Assembly (NCBI RefSeq): GCF_002025255.2
Contig: NZ_CP054588.1
Coordinates: forward strand, 1-64,000
From: Halolamina sp. CBA1230
GTDB lineage: Archaea; Halobacteriota; Halobacteria; Halobacteriales; Haloferacaceae
Direction: 5' to 3'
Length of the DNA stretch: 64,000 nucleotides
Both the position numbers and the translations under genes were made by a program. Under the pieces are notes generated by a model, which did no database searches, had not been told where the DNA came from, and was given only the letters and a program-made list of their open reading frames with translations. Shown piece by piece: positions 8,344 through 16,676 of the stretch (its first letter is position 1; the number at the start of each line of letters is the position of its first letter).

Positions 8344-10136
8344 CAGACACCACCCTCCGTGGCGTCCGCAACGATCGAACGTGCCCGCTCGAGTTCGCCG
8401 ACGACGGTGTTCTGCTCGCGGGTGAGCTGTGTCCGGACGAACCCGACCTCGTCGCCGTCGACCACCTCGAACTTCCGGGCGACGGAGAACCGCGGGAACG
8501 GCTCGCGGCCGGTCGCGGGGTCCTGCTCGAACTGCCCGCGCTCGACCAGGTAGAGCCGGGTCAGTACGCGCGAGAGCGACGTGATCGCGTCGTTGGCCGT
8601 CTCGGCGTCGATATCGCCCGCCTCGGCGGCCTCGTTGAACGCCTCGATCTCCGCTTCCAGCGCGTCCAGTCGGTCGAGTGTCGGCGAGAAGTCGAAGCGA
8701 TCGCCAGCGGCCGCGTCGTAGCGCTCGACGGCCTCGCGGAGCTTCGCCGCGCTCCGGGCGTGGTCGAACGGCAGCACGTCCGCGTTCAGCACGCGGGCGA
8801 CCGAGACGACGTACAGCCGGATATCCCGCAGGAGTTCGTCCTCGCCGGCCTTCTCCAGCGTGTCGGTCGAGACGTGCCAGGCGTCGGAGTTGCCGCCACA
8901 GCCGCCGACGGGGTGGTACCCTCGCTCCTCCCGGATCTCGGCGGGGATGTTCGAGGAGAGCATGAAGAAGCCGGTGATGCCGAGGTTGTCGAAGGAGTAG
9001 TCGCCCGCACGGTACGGGAAGTGCTCCTCGTACGGCGCGCCGGTCACGTCGTCGATCGCGTCCCCGACCAGCTCGTGGGCCTCCGGCGTCCAGCAGGACA
9101 TGTCGGTGTACTCGGTGGCATCTTTCGCGCCCGGGCTGTCCATGTTCACCTGTGCGACGCAGTTCTCGGCGAGCTCCTGGGCGAACTCGTCGGCGTACCA
9201 CGTCGAGCCGGCGTACCGGCCCGTGGAGTGGCCCGGCCACCACGCGACGCGGAGGTTCCGGTCGAGTTCGTCGCTGTGCTCGTCGAACACGCGCGCGGCC
9301 TCCAGCAGGCCCGCGTCGCCGGTCGCGTTGTCGGTGATGCCGACGAACCACGAGTCGTAGTGGCCGTGCAGCAGCAGGAACTCGTCGTTCTCGGGGTCGG
9401 CCTCGCCCTCGATCTCGGCGACGACGACGGGACACTCCATCCAGTCGGTGGTGAGGTCGGTCGACAGTTCGAGCTCGAGCCCCTCGTCGCTCTCGGCCCA
9501 CTCCTTGAGCGTCTCGCCGTCGGGGTCGGTGACGTTCGCGATCGGGACGTCGGGGATCTTCTCCCGTTCGTCGTAGCGGGGCGCGCCACCCCAGATCGGC
9601 GTTGCGATCCCGTTGTGCGGCTCGCGGTCGTGTTCGTGGATGGCGATCACGCCGATCGCGCCTTTCTCCGAGAGCGTGCTGACCGCCCGGATCGAGAGGC
9701 TGCCGGCCCGCGTGAGCGCGATCTTGCCCGTGAGGTCGCCCACGTCGTGGTACGGCTCCCGCGGGTCGTCGTCCTCGTCGAGCAGGTCGCCACCCGCGCT
9801 GCCGACGTACTCGACGGGACCGGAGACGGTCGTCGACGCGGAGAACGAGACCGTTTTGACCGGACCCGGCTCGAACTCCCTGTCGATCGTTTCGATGGTC
9901 GCGTTGTGGGGTTGGCTGATGTACAGTTCGGGCTCGTGGCGCTTGTAGCTGATACCGTTGGCGTGGAGTCGGTCACAGATGTAGTCGGCGGCGGTGACCT
10001 CGTCGGCGCTGCCGGAGACACGCTCGAGTGTCGAGAACTCCTCCAGCAGGTCCCACGGTTCGTCGATCGATACCTCGTCGAAGAGTCGCCGCTCGAACTG
10101 GTCGAGGGCGTCCCTGTTGGTAGTCGGCTGGCTCAT
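8343..10136 (-). CDS. M28 family zinc aminopeptidase with PA domain
   Basis: The 597-residue protein has an N-terminal cap, a protease-associated insertion (DLTGKIALTRAGSLSIRAVSTLSEKGAIGVIAI, about 130-165), and an M28 catalytic core: LLHGHYDSWFVG (first zinc histidine and aspartate), NATGDAGLLEAARVF, LRVAWWPGHSTGRYAGSTWY, and a late histidine/aspartate segment. It would remove N-terminal residues from peptides. No export signal is evident, so it is probably cytoplasmic. It is the first gene of a minus-strand operon with the racemase and probably the dipeptidase. A promoter with a flanking inverted repeat lies directly upstream. Confidence 0.88.
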   Translation of the reverse strand: MSQPTTNRDALDQFERRLFDEVSIDEPWDLLEEFSTLERVSGSADEVTAADYICDRLHANGISYKRHEPELYISQPHNATIETIDREFEPGPVKTVSFSASTTVSGPVEYVGSAGGDLLDEDDDPREPYHDVGDLTGKIALTRAGSLSIRAVSTLSEKGAIGVIAIHEHDREPHNGIATPIWGGAPRYDEREKIPDVPIANVTDPDGETLKEWAESDEGLELELSTDLTTDWMECPVVVAEIEGEADPENDEFLLLHGHYDSWFVGITDNATGDAGLLEAARVFDEHSDELDRNLRVAWWPGHSTGRYAGSTWYADEFAQELAENCVAQVNMDSPGAKDATEYTDMSCWTPEAHELVGDAIDDVTGAPYEEHFPYRAGDYSFDNLGITGFFMLSSNIPAEIREERGYHPVGGCGGNSDAWHVSTDTLEKAGEDELLRDIRLYVVSVARVLNADVLPFDHARSAAKLREAVERYDAAAGDRFDFSPTLDRLDALEAEIEAFNEAAEAGDIDAETANDAITSLSRVLTRLYLVERGQFEQDPATGREPFPRFSVARKFEVVDGDEVGFVRTQLTREQNTVVGELERARSIVADATEGGV

Positions 10137-10167
10137 GTGGCTCGCGTTCGCGCGGAGGGCGGCGGTC

Positions 10168-10193
10168 GGTATAAACGTTGGTAACGACCAACA
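10168..10193 (-). promoter_or_regulatory. Promoter and candidate operator of the peptidase operon
   Basis: On the minus strand a TTTATA box occupies about 10170-10175, roughly 35 bases before the start at 10136. Just upstream of it, over the BRE position, is a perfect 6-bp inverted repeat GTTGGT-AACG-ACCAAC (10177-10192), a likely repressor or activator site. Confidence 0.55.
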
Positions 10194-10266
10194 AAGCCGG
10201 CCGTCGACGGCCGCCTCCAGCGCTGTCTGTGGCGGGTCGGATAGTGTCGACGACCGAGGCGGGGGC

Positions 10267-10554
10267 AGGTAGCTGAGTTACCGGAGTTGGCCGAGGTAGG
10301 TGAGCTAGCTGCGGCAACTTAGGTAGCTAATTCAGCTAAGGTAGCTGAGGTAGCTGGAGTACCTGAGTTTAGAGAGGTAGCTGAATCGACTGAGTTAGCT
10401 AAGGTGACTAAGGTAGCTGAATTGACTGAGGTAGCTAAGATAGATGGAGCACCTAAGGTAGCTAAGGCAGCTACGGTAGCCGAGGTAGCTACGCCAGGTG
10501 CGGGAGGGACGGTAGGTGCGGTAGCGAGGGTAGCTGAGGGCGCTGCGGTGACGA
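10267..10554. repeat. Perfectly phased 9-bp repeat array, 32 units, consensus AGGTAGCTA/G
   Basis: From 10267 the sequence can be cut every nine bases without a gap for 32 units: AGGTAGCTG recurs exactly at 10267, 10339, 10348, 10375 and 10411, AGGTAGCTA at 10321, 10429, 10456 and 10483, and the remaining units are variants at one to five positions. All units are in one orientation. Degeneracy increases toward both ends. The same unit flanks parA at 368-554. This is most simply a multi-site binding array for the ParA partner, but it could also serve the adjacent tyrosine recombinase. Any open frame through it merely translates the 9-mer as a three-residue repeat. Confidence 0.85.
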
Positions 10555-10584
10555 CCGTACTGCGGTTCGATCGTCGTCGATCGA

Positions 10585-11895
10585 TCAGTCACTCGTGTCG
10601 TCCCGAACCCGGCCGTCGGTGTTCGACAGCGCCTCCGTCGCCATGTCGGCGCGTTCGGCGGCCTCGATATGCTGGTAGGCCTGTCGGACCTGCTCCTCGC
10701 TGTTGTCGAGGTAGCGGGCGGCGGCCGCGTAGCCGAACTCCCGGACCATCACCTCGCCCATTCCGCGTCGGCCGCCGTGGGGAGCGAGATACTCGTGGCG
10801 GTCGTCGTCGACCGCGATCTCGGCAGCCTCGCAGAGCCGCTGCAGCATCCGGCGCGCGCCGTTGGGTTTCAGCGCCGGCGGCGCGTCGAGGCCGAACTCG
10901 GCGGCGACGAGGAGGTCGGGTTTCCCCTCGCGCTGGCGGTCGATCTCCGTCTCGGAGAGCCCCCGATCGCGGAGTCCCTCGGTCACGTGCCGGGCCAGCG
11001 ACGGACGGTGGAGCGTCGTGAACACCGGCCAGTCCTCGGGGGCGTCGAGTAGACGGCGGTAGCGCCGCAGCGGGCCGACGACCGGATCGGGGAGGGAGGC
11101 CTCGTCCCACTGCTGTTTCTTCCGGTAGACGGTGACGTTGTTGTCCGCGAGGGAGACGTCCGCCCAGCGGATCCCGTTCCGCCCCGGCCGGTCGTCGTCG
11201 GGCGCGTCGAGGAACTCGGCGGCGCGCAGCCCCGTGTAGCAGAGCACGTACGCGAGCGCGCGCTCGCGACAGCGCTTGTACGCGGTGAACCGTGCGTCAG
11301 CCTTCTCCCGGACGGCCTCGCTCTCGGGGTCGCCGCGCTCGTCGGCGGGCACCTCGATCTCGCCGAAGGCGTCGAGGGCCGCCGACGCTCGCTCGTCGAC
11401 GTACCGGGTGAGTCGGTCGCGCTGCTCGGGCGACCACGCCTGCTGGTCGCCGGGGCGTCGGCCGGTGCTCTCGGGCAGCGGGTCCTCGGCGTCGGACTCC
11501 CGGGCGTAGTGGCGCGGGACGTACCCCTGTGCGTCAGCCCAGCCACACCAGGAGGCGACGTAGGCGTAGTACGTGAGCACGGTCGCGTTCGCGAACCCCG
11601 AGACGACGAGGTAGCGGGCGTAATCCCCGAACACCGTCGAGTCGAGGTCGGTGAAGCGGACGTCTCGGCCCTCGCCCCCGGGGTTCGCGTCCCGAACGAC
11701 GCCCTCCCAGGACTCGGGCGGCGAGGCGTTCGCCGGATCAGGGGTGTTCCCCCGACACCAGCGCAGGAAGCGGTTCAGCTCCCGCTCGGCGTCGCGGCGG
11801 TAGGCGCCGTCGCTCCCGCCCTCGCCTTTCCCCTTGTCAGTGAGGAACGTCTGAAACGTCCGTTCGATCGGCGTCGAGGCCTCACGCCGGCTCAT
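10585..11895 (-). CDS. Tyrosine recombinase / integrase
   Basis: The 436-residue protein has a SAM-like N-terminal core-binding domain (about 1-150, FTDLDSTVFGDYARYLVVSG...TYYAYVASWCGW) and a C-terminal catalytic domain: a first arginine in YTGLRAAEFLDA, HGGRRGMGEVMVREFGY (box II His-x-x-Arg) and a nucleophilic tyrosine in VRQAYQHIEAAE. It should catalyse site-specific strand exchange, as in integration or dimer resolution. It is longer than Xer proteins (about 300). The start at 11895 (MSRREASTPIERTF) is chosen because upstream residues are not recombinase-like. The phased 9-bp array lies after its 3' end and a 13-6-13 inverted repeat lies 95 bases before its start. Confidence 0.87.
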   Translation of the reverse strand: MSRREASTPIERTFQTFLTDKGKGEGGSDGAYRRDAERELNRFLRWCRGNTPDPANASPPESWEGVVRDANPGGEGRDVRFTDLDSTVFGDYARYLVVSGFANATVLTYYAYVASWCGWADAQGYVPRHYARESDAEDPLPESTGRRPGDQQAWSPEQRDRLTRYVDERASAALDAFGEIEVPADERGDPESEAVREKADARFTAYKRCRERALAYVLCYTGLRAAEFLDAPDDDRPGRNGIRWADVSLADNNVTVYRKKQQWDEASLPDPVVGPLRRYRRLLDAPEDWPVFTTLHRPSLARHVTEGLRDRGLSETEIDRQREGKPDLLVAAEFGLDAPPALKPNGARRMLQRLCEAAEIAVDDDRHEYLAPHGGRRGMGEVMVREFGYAAAARYLDNSEEQVRQAYQHIEAAERADMATEALSNTDGRVRDDTSD

Positions 11896-11989
11896 CGGTG
11901 ATCTCGCAGCGATTCTCGGTGGTAGTAGCAGGAGCGCATGGGTCGGTGGGGTGGGTCGTTTCGGGGGACGGGGGCAGCCAGTAAAGAAC

Positions 11990-12021
11990 TTACGCACGCT
12001 TAGTGAGTTAAGCGTGCGTAA
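11990..12021. other. Perfect 13-bp inverted repeat with 6-bp centre, candidate recombination site
   Basis: TTACGCACGCTTA (11990-12002) and TAAGCGTGCGTAA (12009-12021) are exact reverse complements separated by six bases (GTGAGT). Two recombinase-binding arms around a 6-8 bp crossover region is the geometry of dif (11-6-11) and loxP (13-8-13). It is placed just upstream of the tyrosine recombinase gene. It has no T-run, so it is not an obvious terminator. An operator for the recombinase gene is the main alternative. Confidence 0.6.
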
Positions 12022-12342
12022 ACTGTCGCAGCGGCAGAGTGGCCCCGGTTCGGACGATTGTCACGGTTCAGGGCTCCTACTAACGTATTTCTGGATTCTC
12101 CCGAATTTATAAATCATATACTGCGATATCGATCTTCGACGAGGGGGAAGTTGAGACTACGGCGGGTTTAGCTTTGTACAACCACAGATCTTCACTCGGT
12201 TAATCACAAAAGAGATATGCGAGCTACGGTCGTACACCGAACCCAACACGCGGCTCGGAGCTTGTGTCCCAACCGCAGCCCGATGCGTGCCGGCCCCGGC
12301 CATCTTCGGTGGCTGGGTTTCCAGCTGACGGACCCCAGAACT
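12022..12342. other. AT-richer intergenic region before the TrmB-like gene
   Basis: The first part is ordinary. About 12080-12210 is clearly AT-richer than its surroundings and contains ATTTATAAATCATATACT, a possible promoter. An in-frame ATG at 12217 could extend the TrmB-like protein by 42 residues, but that extension is proline/arginine-rich and unlike the family. No gene seen. Confidence 0.5.
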
Positions 12343-13143
12343 ATGAACCCCGATTCGTTCGACGACCCCCACTCGGCCGCGATCGAGCAGCTCGAACAGT
12401 TCGGCCTCAGTGGGTACGCTGCGCGGACGTTCGTCGCCCTCGTGAGCCTGGGGACGGGCACGGCGAAAGACGTGAGCGGGGTGTCCGACGTTCCTCGAAC
12501 CCGAGTGTACGACGCGATCGAGGAGCTCCAGGAGCTCGGGTTGGTCGACGTTCAGCAGTCCTCGCCCAAGGAGTTCTGGGCGATCTCGGCCGACACCACG
12601 ACCCGGAAGTTCGAACAGGAGATGGGTCACCGGCTGTCGACCCTGACGACGGCGCTGGACGAGCTCGAACCCGCCCAACAGAGCGAGGAGCAACGCGGCG
12701 TCTGGACGGTCGATAGCCAGGAGGCGGTCACCGACCGCGTGATCGAGTTCATCAACGAGGCGGACGACGAGATCGTCTACATGACGGTCGAGGGGCTGCT
12801 CACAGACGACGTCATCGACGTGTTACGCGATGCATCGGAGCGCGGGGTGACGATCAGCCTCGGCGGCGTCTCGGCCGATGTCCAGGAGCAGATCCAGGAG
12901 GAGATCCCCAATGCTGAACTGTTCGAATCGCTGTGGGTCTGGTCGGACACGCCTGCGGGCCGGCTCATGATGGTCGACGGCACGCAGACGCTCGTGAGCG
13001 TGCTCGTCAACGGCGCCGATGCAGCCCCGACTGATCCACGGTCGGAGACGGCGATCTGGGGCGCCGGGGAGACGAACAGTCTCGTGGTCGTACTGAAAGC
13101 GATCTTCACGTGGCGGCTGGGGAACGATAAACCGCCCGAGTGA
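12343..13143 (+). CDS. TrmB-family transcriptional regulator
   Basis: The 266-residue protein begins with a TrmB-type HTH (AIEQLEQFGLSGYAARTFVALVSLGTGTAKDVSGVSDVPRTRVYDAIEELQELGLV in successive segments, residues about 13-70). A short coiled coil and a C-terminal effector-like domain follow, with a PLD-fold-like core: AVTDRVIEFINEADDEIVYMTVE, DVLRDASERGVTISLGGV, and a terminal strand-helix. Family members sense sugars or other metabolites. Here no transport operon is adjacent, so the ligand is unknown. The start at 12343 places the HTH at its usual distance from the N-terminus. Confidence 0.82.
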   Translation: MNPDSFDDPHSAAIEQLEQFGLSGYAARTFVALVSLGTGTAKDVSGVSDVPRTRVYDAIEELQELGLVDVQQSSPKEFWAISADTTTRKFEQEMGHRLSTLTTALDELEPAQQSEEQRGVWTVDSQEAVTDRVIEFINEADDEIVYMTVEGLLTDDVIDVLRDASERGVTISLGGVSADVQEQIQEEIPNAELFESLWVWSDTPAGRLMMVDGTQTLVSVLVNGADAAPTDPRSETAIWGAGETNSLVVVLKAIFTWRLGNDKPPE

Positions 13144-13190
13144 GGACGAACGGTACAGTGATCGCCTGCGTTAGCGGGGCGTCCCCCGGG

Positions 13191-13850
13191 TCACATCTGG
13201 CCGCCTTCCTCGAAGGGCTGGACGACGACGAACCCCTCCCTGCCGGTGAACTGCATCTGCATCATCTCGCCGGATTTCTGCCCGATCTCGATCGTTTTGT
13301 TCGTCCCGATCGAGGGGGAGAGGTTGGCGCTCCACGCGACGGTGGCGTCGGGGTCGGTCGTGACCGGCGGCTGGATCACCACAGGGTCGCCATGGGTCGT
13401 GATCGCGACATCCCCCGGGCCGGTGAGGAACACGTTGGTGAGCCCGCCAGCCGCCGCCTGGGAGAGGCCGCCGACGGTGTTGATCTCGTAGTCGACGCCG
13501 TCCTCGAACGCCAGCACGTCCATCCCGTTGACCGAGATCGACTCGCCGTCGTCGAGCGAGAGGATCTGAACCTTCTTCCCCTGATCGGCGACGTACAGCG
13601 TACCGCTCCCCTCGGCCTCCATGATGGGCGTCCCCTCGCCGCTGACGGCGTCCTTGACGAAGCCGGCGATACCGCCCTCGGCGGAGGATTTCCCGGAGAA
13701 CGTCACTTCGCCGGTGTACGCGATCATCGATCCGGCTTTCACCATCGCGACCCCGTCGAAGGGGATCTCCAGCAGCCGCTTGTTGACTTTTCGGAAGCCG
13801 CTACTACTCGGGTCCGGCGCGTTCGCGTCGACGAACTCGTCGAGTTCCAT
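13191..13850 (-). CDS. AIM24 family protein
   Basis: This 219-residue beta-rich protein has the AIM24/TIGR00266 pattern: VKAGSMIAYTGEVTFSGKS, EGSGTLYVADQGKKVQILSL, SISVNGMDVLAFEDGVDYEI, and AAGGLTNVFLTGPGDVAITTHG with the ending VVVQPFEEGGQM. The fold is a double-stranded beta-helix. The archaeal role is unknown, and the family name comes from yeast mitochondrial biogenesis. It is transcribed toward the TrmB-like gene and divergently from the kinase cluster. The start at 13850 gives MELDEFVDAN, a usual N-terminus. Confidence 0.85.
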   Translation of the reverse strand: MELDEFVDANAPDPSSSGFRKVNKRLLEIPFDGVAMVKAGSMIAYTGEVTFSGKSSAEGGIAGFVKDAVSGEGTPIMEAEGSGTLYVADQGKKVQILSLDDGESISVNGMDVLAFEDGVDYEINTVGGLSQAAAGGLTNVFLTGPGDVAITTHGDPVVIQPPVTTDPDATVAWSANLSPSIGTNKTIEIGQKSGEMMQMQFTGREGFVVVQPFEEGGQM

Positions 13851-14069
13851 GAACGACAGGGTGTTCGGCTTACCCGTAGAAGTAACCTCCCCCGTGTTTC
13901 TACGGCTGCAACACGGCCGGTACGGCTGGCTCACGACCCGTTCGCCACCCCGATCGGGGGAGTGTTGCAGGACGAGCAGCGGTGGGGAGACGTTAAACCG
14001 GATCGCGTCCACAGTCCGTACCGAGATGGCCGTTCGACCGACCACACGTCCGAGCCCGCGTGGGTGGCG

Positions 14070-15137
14070 ATGAGCGACCCCGACGCGATGGCGGTCCCGC
14101 TCGCCTCCCACCCCGAGCCAGTGTGCCAGTACGAGGTTCGAGACGGTGTCTCGACGGTGACGGCGACCAACGACGCGTTCGACGCGGCGATCGGCGTCGC
14201 CGAGGGCGAGCCGATCGCGGCCGTGTTCGAGCGGTTCGACACCGTCGAGTCGCCGGGGGAGGCGCCCCCGGCGGCACAGCTCCGTGCCGGCGAGGCGATC
14301 GAACTCGCGCTCGGATCGGACGGGGACGACCGGGGATACGTGGCTCACGTGCTCGCGCCGGACGCGGACGGCGGGACGATCGTGTTCGCCGATCGCGACG
14401 GGGCGGGGCCGCCCGCCGACGGCATCGAGGTGGAACGGGTCGCGAGCGCGATCGGTCACGACCTGCGGAACCCCCTCGACGTGGCGGGTGCCCACCTCGA
14501 GGCCGCACGCGAGACGGGGGAGAGCGAGCATTTCGACGCCGTCGAAGACGCACACGAGCGGATGGAGCAGATCATCCAGGACGTGCTGACGCTCGCCCGG
14601 GGCGAGGCGGCGCTGAACCCCGAGCCGGCGGTCCCCGTCCGCGACACCGCCGAACGCGCGTGGCAGTCCGTCGAGACCGGGGCGTGGACGCTCCAGCTCG
14701 ACGAGTCGCTGCCGACGGTGACGGCCGACGCCGACCGGCTCCGGCGGCTGTTCGAGAACCTCTTTCGGAACTGCGTGGAACACGGTTCCACGGGCAACCG
14801 GACGCCACAGGCGTCCGGTGACTGTGTCGAGCACGGCTCGACTGGCTCCCGTCCGGGGGACGGGAACAACGTGGAACACGCCGCCGACGGCGGAACCGTT
14901 CGCGTGGACACGCTGGCGGACGGCACCGGCGTGTCCGTCGCCGACGACGGCCCCGGCATCCCGGCCGACGAGCGGGCGGCCGTGTTCACGCCGGGGTACA
15001 CCGTCGACGGTGACGGGACAGGGCTCGGCCTCGCGATCGTCGATCGGATCGCCGAGGCCCACGGCTGGGCGGCCGCCGTCGCCGAGAGCGAGCAGGGCGG
15101 CACGCGAATCGAGATCCGGTTCGGCTCGGGAACGTGA
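14070..15137 (+). CDS. Sensor histidine kinase (PAS-like, HisKA, HATPase)
   Basis: The 355-residue protein has an N-terminal PAS-like region (about 10-115), an H-box IGHDLRNPLDVAGAHLEAA (about 130-148), an N-box FENLFRNCVEHGS (about 230-242), and G boxes DDGPGIPADE and GTGLGLAIVDRIAEAHG. It has no membrane segments, so it senses a cytoplasmic signal. The N-box is followed by a repeated stretch (CVEHGSTG twice, then NVEHAADGG) that arises from inserted DNA palindromes, described separately. It overlaps the Bat-like gene start region by a few bases and probably forms an operon with it. Confidence 0.87.
   Translation: MSDPDAMAVPLASHPEPVCQYEVRDGVSTVTATNDAFDAAIGVAEGEPIAAVFERFDTVESPGEAPPAAQLRAGEAIELALGSDGDDRGYVAHVLAPDADGGTIVFADRDGAGPPADGIEVERVASAIGHDLRNPLDVAGAHLEAARETGESEHFDAVEDAHERMEQIIQDVLTLARGEAALNPEPAVPVRDTAERAWQSVETGAWTLQLDESLPTVTADADRLRRLFENLFRNCVEHGSTGNRTPQASGDCVEHGSTGSRPGDGNNVEHAADGGTVRVDTLADGTGVSVADDGPGIPADERAAVFTPGYTVDGDGTGLGLAIVDRIAEAHGWAAAVAESEQGGTRIEIRFGSGT
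14775..14865. repeat. Four consecutive 3-base-loop palindromes inside the kinase gene
   Basis: In 91 bases there are four perfect palindromes, each with a 3-base loop: 14775-14791 (7-bp arms, GTGGAAC/GTTCCAC), 14797-14819 (10-bp arms, ACCGGACGCC/GGCGTCCGGT), 14826-14842 (7-bp arms, GTCGAGC/GCTCGAC) and 14847-14865 (8-bp arms, TCCCGTCC/GGACGGGA). They keep the reading frame and lengthen the loop after the N-box. A related palindrome occurs inside hutU at 35245-35265. Confidence 0.8.
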
Positions 15138-15139
15138 CG

Positions 15140-16672
15140 ATGGACGATCAACTCCGCCGGGCTCCGATCGGCGTGATCACGGTCCGGGACGGCGTCGTCG
15201 CGGCGGCCAACGACGCGGCGCGGAAGTTGCTGCCCGGCGAGGACCCCGACGGGAAGCCGATCGAGGGCGTGTTCCCCCAGTCGGTCGCGGACTCGCTGCC
15301 GGCGGCGTTCGAGGGGAGGGCCGTGGCCGAGGCGTCGTTCGAGGAGTACTACCCGACGGTCGATCGCTGGCTGTCGGTGTCGGTCGTCCCGGACGACGGC
15401 GGCGCGACCGTCTACGTCGACGACGTGACCGAGCGCAAGCGCCACGAGCAGGCGCGGGACCGCCTCCGTGCCGAGCGCGAGCGGGTCGCCGTGGTGGACC
15501 GCCTGATCGCCGACGTGCTCCGGGAGTTCGTGGACGCCGCCTCGCGGGCGGAGATCACCGAGACGATCCGGGAGCGGCTGGGCGCGTCCGACCGCTACCG
15601 GTTCGCGTGGACCGCCGAGCACGCCGGCGACGGGCCCGTCGTCGAGGGCGTCGCCGGCGAGGAGGGCGAGACGTTCCCGGCGGTCCGCGCGGCGATCGAG
15701 GACGGCGACACGACGCCCGAGGGGCGGGCCGTCGACCGAGGACGCGTGCAGGTCGTCGAGTCGATGAGCGACGCCTCGTCGGTGCCGGAACCGGTTCGAG
15801 TCGCCGGGTTCGCCGACGGGATCCAGTCGGTGCTGGCGGTGCCGCTCTCCTACGGGTCGAGCGTGTACGGCGTCGTGGGCGTCTACGCCGGGAGCGAGGA
15901 CGCCTTCACCGACCACGAGCGGTCGAGCTTCGAGGCGCTCGGCGAGCTCGCGGGGCTGGCGATCAACGCGACGCGGAACCGCCGGCTGCTGCTCTCGGAC
16001 ACGATCACCGAGGTGACGTTCGAGCTCGGAACGATCTCCCCGCTCGCTGCCGTCAGCGAGCGCTGCGGGGCGGCGCTCACGCTCGACGGGACGGTCCCCG
16101 AGGGCGACGACGGGCTCCACTGCTTCCTCACGGTGACGGGGGCGGACCCGGACGCGGTCGTCGACGCGGCGACGGCGACGCCGAACGTCGAAGCGGGTCG
16201 GGTCGTCCGGCGGGCCGAGGGGGAGCACGGGCGGATCGACCTCACGCTCGGCGGGGCGAGCCCGCTCGTCGAGGCCGTCTCCCAGGGGGCGACGATCCGG
16301 ACGGCGACGTTCGAGGGCGGGACCGGCGAGGTGGTCGTCGAGCTCTCCCCCGACGCCGACGTTCGGCGGCTGGCGGTCGCGCTCGGGGACGGCGAGCCGG
16401 CGACCGTGCGCTCCCGGCGCGACCGCACGCGGTCCCCGACGACGGCACGGGAGTTCCGGGACGAGCTGGGCGAGCGGCTGACCGAGCGACAGGCGACCGT
16501 GCTCCGGACGGCGTACCTCGCGGACTACTTCGAGTCGCCGCGGGGGAGCACCGCCGAGGAGGTCGCGGCGTCGCTCGGGATCACGGGGTCGACGCTGCTC
16601 CACCACCTGCGCGCGAGCCAGCGGAAGCTGCTCGACGCGTTCTACGACGAGTTCGACGACCGCAAGGAGTAG
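15140..16672 (+). CDS. Bacterio-opsin-activator-like PAS/GAF/HTH-10 regulator
   Basis: The 510-residue protein has a PAS domain (about 1-95), a GAF domain (about 120-270, LIADVLREFVDAASRAEITETIRERLG ... LAINATRNRR), a Bat-associated domain (about 275-420) and a C-terminal HTH-10 (LTERQATVLRTAYLADYFESP, STAEEVAASLGITGSTLLHHL). This is the architecture of haloarchaeal Bat-type activators. ATG at 15140 follows the upstream kinase stop by two bases; a GTG six bases earlier is possible. Coupling with the kinase suggests a shared sensory pathway. The regulon is unknown. Confidence 0.87.
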   Translation: MDDQLRRAPIGVITVRDGVVAAANDAARKLLPGEDPDGKPIEGVFPQSVADSLPAAFEGRAVAEASFEEYYPTVDRWLSVSVVPDDGGATVYVDDVTERKRHEQARDRLRAERERVAVVDRLIADVLREFVDAASRAEITETIRERLGASDRYRFAWTAEHAGDGPVVEGVAGEEGETFPAVRAAIEDGDTTPEGRAVDRGRVQVVESMSDASSVPEPVRVAGFADGIQSVLAVPLSYGSSVYGVVGVYAGSEDAFTDHERSSFEALGELAGLAINATRNRRLLLSDTITEVTFELGTISPLAAVSERCGAALTLDGTVPEGDDGLHCFLTVTGADPDAVVDAATATPNVEAGRVVRRAEGEHGRIDLTLGGASPLVEAVSQGATIRTATFEGGTGEVVVELSPDADVRRLAVALGDGEPATVRSRRDRTRSPTTAREFRDELGERLTERQATVLRTAYLADYFESPRGSTAEEVAASLGITGSTLLHHLRASQRKLLDAFYDEFDDRKE

Positions 16673-16676
16673 GCGT

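Noticed and set aside
10395-10592. Minus-strand frame rich in serine, tyrosine and leucine (YLSYLS repeats)
   Set aside because: Also a translation artefact of the same 9-bp array on the opposite strand.
10404-11021. Open frame starting with valine-alanine repeats (TEVAKI, PKVAKA, ATVAEV)
   Set aside because: The repetitive part is a translation of the phased 9-bp DNA array and the remainder is antisense to the recombinase gene. Drift between units does not respect codons.
11990-12021. Inverted repeat as a transcription terminator
   Set aside because: No T-rich tract follows on either strand, and it lies upstream rather than downstream of the recombinase gene. A recombination site or operator fits better.
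13140-14069. Plus-strand frame running through the AIM24 gene into the kinase
   Set aside because: Its first 300 residues are antisense to AIM24. Only the part from the ATG at 14070 is the real kinase.
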